Source of the DNA: Patella vulgata
Taxonomy: Eukaryota; Mollusca; Gastropoda; Patellidae
Length of the DNA: 64,000 nt
NCBI RefSeq assembly: GCF_932274485.2
Contig: NC_065884.2
Span: 38,831,540-38,895,539, forward strand
Direction of reading: 5' to 3'
The notes under the pieces are model-generated. The model did not search any database and had not been told where the DNA came from. It saw only the letters and a list, made by a program, of their open reading frames with translations. Position 1 is the stretch's first letter. Every line of letters begins with the position of its first letter. Positions 58,825 to 64,000 of this stretch are shown here, in pieces. The position numbers and the translations under genes are program-made.

Positions 58825-59720
58825 TGAAATATAGATCTGTATTTTAATCAGATTGATGATGTCCCAATCATGTTCGATTGGGTTCAAATCACGAAACATT
58901 GCTGGCCATGGAATTCGAGTGGCAGCATTATTTGCCAGATGTTGGTTTACAGCAAGTGAACGATGAGGTTGTGCATTGTCATCCATGAACAAGGGTCATG
59001 TGGCAAGTCTGTGGTCAACAAAATGATCAATATTTACAGGATCCAGAACCTCCTGAATGTAGCGAGCACCTGTGAGTGAACCTTGTATAGTCATCAAATC
59101 CAATCTACAGTTGTAGGAGAAACCTCCCCAAACCATTACGGATTCCATGCCAAATGGTACTCTTGGCAAAATGTTCCTGGGGGCAAGATGTGCATTCCTA
59201 CTCCTCCATACACGACGGGCTCTCCTATCAACAGCATGCAGGAGGAAACGACTTTCGTGCTCAAGTGTATACTCCTCTATGATCTTAGGTGTCACCTCTG
59301 CCTGTGCTCACACCATAACCTACCCTGACGCTTGTGGTGATTTGTTGACACCTGATGACACTTCTGGCTCTTAATCCAGCAGTTTTGAGGCGGTTTCTCA
59401 CAGTCTGGTTGCTCAAGTCGCGATGAGGTAACCAGGCCTTTTTCACCAGATGGCTTATTACGGTGTAGTGAAAGTGAGTTCTTCTTGCAATTTCCTTGTA
59501 AGAAAGTCTTGCCCGATTGAGTCCAATGATCTTCCATCTCAATTCTCCTTCGTGCCATTGTCAAGTGATAATGAAGTCGATACCGATCCTTAAATACCCA
59601 ATGCTTGTAGTTGTTTGAAACTTTGGTGTGTGCAACACATGGGTGGCGGGATTCACGTACATGTGGCTGCGTTTGTGAGAGGCGTTTTTCAATAAGTAAC
59701 ACCTTATTTTATCACCAATA
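58825..59720 (-). pseudogene. Tc1-like transposase (DD34E), broken
   Basis: Read right to left: helix-turn-helix segment (RARLSYKEIARRTHFHYTVI, then SHLVKK), NRLKTAGLRARSV, EEYTLEHESRFLLHAVDRRA, GMESVMVWGGFS, and FMDDNAQPHRSLAVNQHLAN followed by RDLNPIEHDWD. The second Asp and the Glu are separated by 34 residues, the Tc1 spacing. The first catalytic Asp (normally in DESRF) reads His. Segments fall in at least three frames and the C terminus is cut off near 58830. It would cut DNA at TA sites; this copy is dead. Confidence 0.8.
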
Positions 59721-60260
59721 TACCACTCTTTGATTTGCCATCCTGAGGATTGTAATTTGGTTTCAACATATACCGATAATTCAGCTTTAATTTTTTTTGG
59801 GGGGGGGGGGTGCTGAACTTTTTTTTTTGCTGTGTATAGTATAATAAATGTAAGTAGATTTAATACATGTATGTATAAATACTTTGGCACCCTGAGAATG
59901 ACCCCCTTTCCTAACCCAATAGAACCTGGTATTATAGGATTAAGGGGATGGATAATGTTATCAATTATAAGTTGGTGGTCAATACACATGGTCAGTCCTG
60001 ACCAACAACATACAATGTAGATTGTACTGACCACTGACCACACAAAATGCGGATTAAGCAGGATTTCAACAAATATTAATCTGACCAAGTGCTTGATCTG
60101 ATTTAGCCATATCAATTAATTGTGGGTCACTGAATTGGACTCTTATTAAAATAATTAAAGGTATTTAATGAATTGTTTAACTGTCTGGTTTGCAACCCAT
60201 TCATGAACATATTTTGGCGGGCAATTGAAGAATATTATTTAAAACTTCTACACATCTCAC
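59721..60260. other. Liprin-beta intron sequence
   Basis: Contains T8/G11 homopolymers near 59790-59830, possibly at the end of the Tc1-like element. The long minus frame here shows no protein features. Confidence 0.4.
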
Positions 60261-60322
60261 CTTATCATCATTCGATATTAATAAAGATTCTACAGCTTTC
60301 TTTAACTTCTCAACCTCTGTTT
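60261..60322 (-). CDS. PPFIBP1/2: Liprin-beta exon: coiled coil (VEKLKKAVESLLISNDDK)
   Basis: Acceptor 'tatattacag' at 60322 and donor GATAAG^GTGAGA at 60261 bound a 62-bp exon coding (x)TEVEKLKKAVESLLISNDDK. Vertebrate liprin-beta-1 has EVQKMKKAVESLMAANEEKD at the same place, immediately before the segment encoded by the next exon here. Nearly identical register and the KKAVESL core make the family assignment firm. It leaves in phase 0 into 37991-38075 across a 22-kb intron filled with nested elements. The preceding exon must end one base into a codon and was not found before the window's right edge. Confidence 0.85.
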
Positions 60323-60552
60323 CTGTAATATATAAATATATAAATAAATAAATGTTTGATTTCCAACATTTCAGAATACTTATTTATAGACCTTCATCAA
60401 GGAAATGAAGTTCACAATCTTGCATTATAAAGTAATAAATTGTGAGAGAACTTTGGGTTTTCATTTTTCTATACAAACTTGGAAATATTTAAAGAGTGTT
60501 TTGCATTTAATTATTGTTTTCTATAAGTAGCATTTGTGTTTATAAATAAAAA

Positions 60553-61599
60553 GATAGGTTGCCAGGCAACGAAATATACGCCCACAGCGGCTATAATTTT
60601 TGCCGTTTGAGGGTTCACATGGTTCTACAAATTGAAACAAGGGTCTCAACTCTGGAAGTAATCTATAGAAATTGTTGAAATTTGACAGGCTTTTTCGTTT
60701 CACAAATTTAAATGATGCATATAAATTCAGAAAGATTGGATAATAACTTTTGGTGTTAAGAGCATTCACAAGGTTCAATAAAGTGAAACAAGGGCCATAA
60801 CTCTAGACGTAATACACAGAAATTGCTGAAATTCAATAAGCTTTTTCGTTTCACTAATTTAATAATGCATATAGATTTCAGAAAGATATGATAATTTTTG
60901 GGGCTAGAGCGTTCACAAGGTTAAACAAAGTGAAACAAGGGCCATAACTCTAAGAGTAATAAACGGAAATTGCTGAAATTCAATATGCTTCGTCGTTTCC
61001 CCAATTTAAATATTGCATATAAATTTCACAAAGATCGGATGTTAACTTTTGGCATTAGAGTGTTCACAAGGTTCAACAAAGTGAAACAAGGGCCATAACT
61101 CTTAGACGTTATAAATGGAAATTATTGAAATTAAATAGGCTTCTTCGTTTCACTAATTTAAATAATGCATATAAATTTCAGAAAGATAGGATGATAACTT
61201 TTTGGGTTAGAGCGTTCACAAGGTTAAACAAAGTGAAACAAGGGCCATAACTCTAGAAGTAATAAACAGAAATTGCTGAAATTCAATATGCTTCTTCGTT
61301 ACCCTAATTTAAATATTGCATATAAATTTCACAAAGATCGGATGTTAACTTTTGGCATTAGAGCGTTCACAAGGTTCAACAAAGTGAAACAAGGGCCATA
61401 ACTCTAGACTTTATACACGGAAATTATTGAAATTAAATAGGCTTCTTCATCTCACTAATGTAAACATATATCAATTTTAAAACAATTGGATGATAACATT
61501 TGGTGTTAGAGCGTTCACAAGAAATTGTGGACAACGGACGGACGGACGGATGGGGGCGACGGCAATATACGTCCACATTTCTATGTGGGCGTATAAAAA
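60553..61599 (+). mobile_element. Pearl-like element, type A (A2 units), looks complete
   Basis: Head 'gataggttgccaggcaacga', shortened first unit, then about six A2 units ('gggccataactctagacgta'), 'acggacggacggatggggg' and 'catttctatgtgggcgtata'. Lies 231 bp from liprin exon 60261-60322, in the upstream intron. Confidence 0.8.
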
Positions 61600-62322
61600 G
61601 TTATGTACAGAAATAAGATATAAAAATTGTGTAATAAAAGCTGGTGAGGAAAAAATATAAAAGAAAGCAGGATATATTTCAGCAAGGAATACTGAATCAT
61701 ATCAAATCAGATCATATAATCCATCCATTTCATGCTATGTTTGTGTACCCTCAATATTTCATAATTATTTCCAATTTGGCATGCATATTACCTTCATATT
61801 TTCATATAATTTTTCAACCTGTTTAATGATAGTTAAAATTTTGAGAGGTTTGTCTATTTTTTTTCTATTTTTAAGTATCTGTGCTAATGTTTTGTTTGGT
61901 AAAATTTTAGACAATTTGAGGCCAGACCACTGTGTACATGTATGTATATAACTGCCATTTCCAAAGGGAGCAGATATCCTTTCTACTTTCAATTTTCTAA
62001 CTACTTTTATTTGTTACAAGGAATTTTTTTGCGTATGGAATTGAGTATGTTAAAGGGCATATAGTTCTATTCTTTGGAACCTTAAAATAAAAGACAACAG
62101 GTCTAAACGCAAGTATTCATGTATATATATATATAAAATATATAAAGTGACTTACATTCAAAAATTTTGTTTAAATTTGTTATTTCTAATCAATCAAGTT
62201 TGTTGTATTACATGAACAGTCCAAATTTAACGGCAGTAGTTTGTGTCTGCTTTGTCCATTCTACACAGATTTTTTATTCTTAAAAATTAATTTGCTGTTT
62301 TTAATTACTTCCGCATTGTGTT
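61600..62322. other. Non-coding sequence
   Basis: AT-rich, with a TATATA run near 62120. A minus frame of 75 codons at 61765-61992 was considered as a liprin exon and rejected. Confidence 0.4.
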
Positions 62323-62718
62323 GTGGTATATGTTAATCTTTGTAAATTACAAATGGCGCTTGAAACCATAGAGTACACGAGTTGTGTACTGATGTTAAAA
62401 TGTGCATTGTGTCTTAAATCATGGATATTAGGATCCCATATTCAGGGATGTAGCCACGCCGGACTGCACTATTTTTTGCCGCCCAGCAAAAAGAAAAAAT
62501 CGAAGAAACCTGCCCAGTCGTATTTAAACCCCTTCGTCCTTTTCTGTAAACAAACTCAGCGCTCAAAATTTACCACGGCAAACGGCAAAGCCATGGTAAA
62601 AAGCCGACGCAACCCATGTCTGCCACAGCATAATTTATTTTTGTGTGCCTTAGTAGACCCTATCATCCAAAATTGGTTTAAAGAAAGAAGTATTGGTATT
62701 TTGTTTATTTATATTTAG
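62323..62718 (+). CDS. Possible host exon with an HMG-box-like segment
   Basis: A 131-codon plus frame contains PPSKKKKSKKPAQSYLNPFV then LFCKQTQRSKFTTANGKAM. A basic stretch, then a Pro/Tyr with NPF-FC and a KF--ANG segment, resembles the first half of an HMG box of the protamine-like/MST type. Good splice signals frame this part: 'tattttttgccgcccag' before 62487 and ATG^GTAAAA near 62593, so the true exon may be about 62487-62593, or it may start at ATG 62353 (MALETIEYTSC). The rest of the frame (RRNPCLPQHNLFL) would then be intron. Second half of the box not found. Might bind DNA; identity not established. Confidence 0.4.
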   Translation: MVYVNLCKLQMALETIEYTSCVLMLKCALCLKSWILGSHIQGCSHAGLHYFLPPSKKKKSKKPAQSYLNPFVLFCKQTQRSKFTTANGKAMVKSRRNPCLPQHNLFLCALVDPIIQNWFKERSIGILFIYI

Positions 62719-63144
62719 AAGTTGTGTAGGTCTATTCATTTTACAAATCTACGGTCTTTAAATTTGTATATTTGCTGTAAATAGGTCACCCAGACCAATT
62801 TACGGCACTCCAATGTTACAGGTTTGGATGTCGTAAATGGTGTAGAAATTTGTGAGACACAAGTCAAATAAAACAACGTCTTTTAATTATCAATATCTAC
62901 CTGTTGTCATAATTTGTTGTAATCAAATAAAACACAAACACCGTTTTAAGAATCGTTTCAATTTTTAATCTCAAAGTAATAAAGTAATATTTGAAAAAAA
63001 AAAACAAAAAAAAAACCCCGAGAAACAGAGTGGGGTGGGGCAATTTTATGCTCGGTCGGTTGGTGTCAAAAAGTTTTTAGATCCCTGGCAGAGTCTCTGT
63101 ATCATTGATGAAAATTAAGTAAATTTGGTAAAAATTTGAATATA
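62719..63144. other. Non-coding sequence
   Basis: AT-rich; an A-rich tract near 62990-63020. No gene recognised. Confidence 0.4.
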
Positions 63145-63146
63145 TA

Positions 63147-64000
63147 CTATTCAAAAAAAGTAGGGGATATTTGATTTTTAAGTGTTATTAAAGTCACCTA
63201 ATGAAACTGACGAAGAAACAAATGACAAAATGAAATGAAGTTCACATTCATCGATTTATTCCAAATGATCGTTAGACTAAGTAAGGCACAGACTGACCAT
63301 TATAAGGGTAAAATGATACCCGGGGTCAAACAGCAAAGTTACCACAGCATCACAACCAAGTCAGTAACGGGTAAATCCTCCTCTGTTTGCCAAACAAGCA
63401 TTGATCCGACGTGGCATACTCCTAATGAGACGTCTAAGGTCATTTTGGTCCAGATTGTCCCATTCCTGTTGCAACGCAGCAGCAAGTTCTTGGACATTGG
63501 CAGGACGTTGTTGACGTTGACGTAACCTCTGTCCAAGCATGTCCCAGACATGCTCGATGGGGGAGAGGTCGGGACTCAGTGCTGGCCAAGGTAATGTGGT
63601 GATGTTCTGTTGTTGGAGGTAACCTGTAACGATCCTGGCCCTGTGACATCTTGCGTTGTCATCCTGGAAGATGAAACGGCGGCCATGACGTCGTGCGAAC
63701 GGCACAACATGGACTGCCAAGATGTTGTCCCGGTAGTACTGGCCTGTAACACGCCCTGCAACAACATGTAAAGCCGTTCTTCCAGCAACAGTGATGCCTC
63801 CCCACACCATAACAGAACCACTCCAAAATCGATCATGTCTGATGACGTTAACGTCTTGGAAGCCCTCGTTTCGACGACGCCACACCCTCCATGACTCATC
63901 TGAAAACATCACATTGCTCTAGCGTCGATTATCCCAGTGTTGACGATCCCTACACCAACGACGTCTTGCCTGAATGTGATGATCTCTCAAACAAGGGATC
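63147..64000 (-). mobile_element. Tc1-like element, 5' part beyond right edge
   Basis: Left end CTATTCAAAAAAAGTAGGGG next to TA (63145-63146) is a typical Tc1-like terminus. It carries a nearly complete transposase on the minus strand; the other TIR lies outside the window. In better condition than the copy at 58825-59720. Confidence 0.8.
63361..64000 (-). pseudogene. Tc1-like transposase (DD34E), nearly intact
   Basis: Frame from the window edge: ARRRWCRDRQHWDNRR, an in-frame TAG near 63919, then NVMFSDESWRVWRRRNEGFQ, SGSVMVWGGITVAGRTALHV, RRFIFQDDNARCHRARIV and WPALSPDLSPIEHVWDMLGQ, ending at RGGFTRY. Catalytic Asp in FSDES, Asp in QDDN and Glu in PIEH are all present, with 34 residues between the last two. 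The TAG probably replaced a Trp codon and is the only fault visible in this part. An internal ATG follows the stop. The N-terminal DNA-binding domain is outside the window. Confidence 0.85.

Noticed and set aside
59285-59374. Plus-strand frames over the Tc1-like elements
   Set aside because: Antisense shadows of the minus-strand transposase.
59561-60115. 184-codon minus frame
   Set aside because: Crosses homopolymer tracts and non-coding sequence; low-complexity content and no family features.
61788-61814. Possible 27-nt liprin-beta exon (VEKLYENMK) on the minus strand
   Set aside because: Flanked by AG and GT and similar to the expected coiled coil, but it ends in phase 0 whereas exon 60261-60322 needs a preceding phase of 1, and other frames have stops.
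1-64000. Polinton, other capsid-bearing DNA element or toxin gene
   Set aside because: No family B polymerase, packaging ATPase, capsid or toxin motifs were seen on either strand.

Overview
This window looks like nuclear DNA of a marine bivalve mollusc. The evidence is AT-rich, intron-dominated sequence; many short modular repeats of the bivalve pearl type (fixed ends, tandem units of about 150 bp, a GACG/GACA tetranucleotide run near the 3' end); tRNA-derived SINEs; a Jockey/CR1-like LINE; a Ty3/Gypsy element with a tRNA-Leu primer site; and hAT, Tc1 and long-TIR DNA elements. No bacterial gene organisation is seen.

The only host gene I can reconstruct is a minus-strand liprin-beta gene (relative of vertebrate PPFIBP1/PPFIBP2). 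Six short exons lie at 60261-60322, 37991-38075, 32477-32577, 31943-32003, 21594-21676 and 21026-21206. Each has AG/GT borders and all five internal junctions keep the reading phase. They encode the end of the coiled coil and the serine-rich linker with FGTLP-like and SAPNL motifs. The SAM-domain exons and the N-terminal exons are not seen. A possible second host gene is a plus-strand HMG-box-like exon near 62323-62718.

Almost everything else is mobile DNA, much of it nested. At 1-6.7 kb a pearl-like element holds a second pearl-like element, which holds a LINE, with a SINE beside them. At 10.9-17.7 kb is a CACTG-ended element of 6.85 kb with inverted arms of over 1.1 kb and a TTA target duplication. 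At 18.4-36.6 kb the liprin introns hold a 0.85 kb TIR element, three hAT-type elements (two with perfect 8-bp duplications), a TTAA-targeting MITE that itself received a hAT element that received a pearl-like element, and a pogo-like MITE. At 39.3-52.7 kb, one liprin intron holds a foldback element flanked by TA; a Ty3/Gypsy fossil sits in it with an ACAGT duplication; and a 4.25-kb DNA transposon sits in the right LTR of that fossil with an ATAT duplication. At 53.4-64 kb are three more pearl-like elements, a diverged 528-bp duplication carrying four RFX X-box-like motifs, and two Tc1-like transposases.

The most distinctive observations are the three-level nest at 39-53 kb with intact duplications at each level, the very long inverted arms of two unrelated-looking elements that share an internal module, the repeated X-box-like palindrome at the head of every type-A pearl-like element, and an array of perfect splice-donor consensus motifs lying antisense to a transposase gene. 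All family assignments come from reading the sequence and remembered family features; no searches were run.
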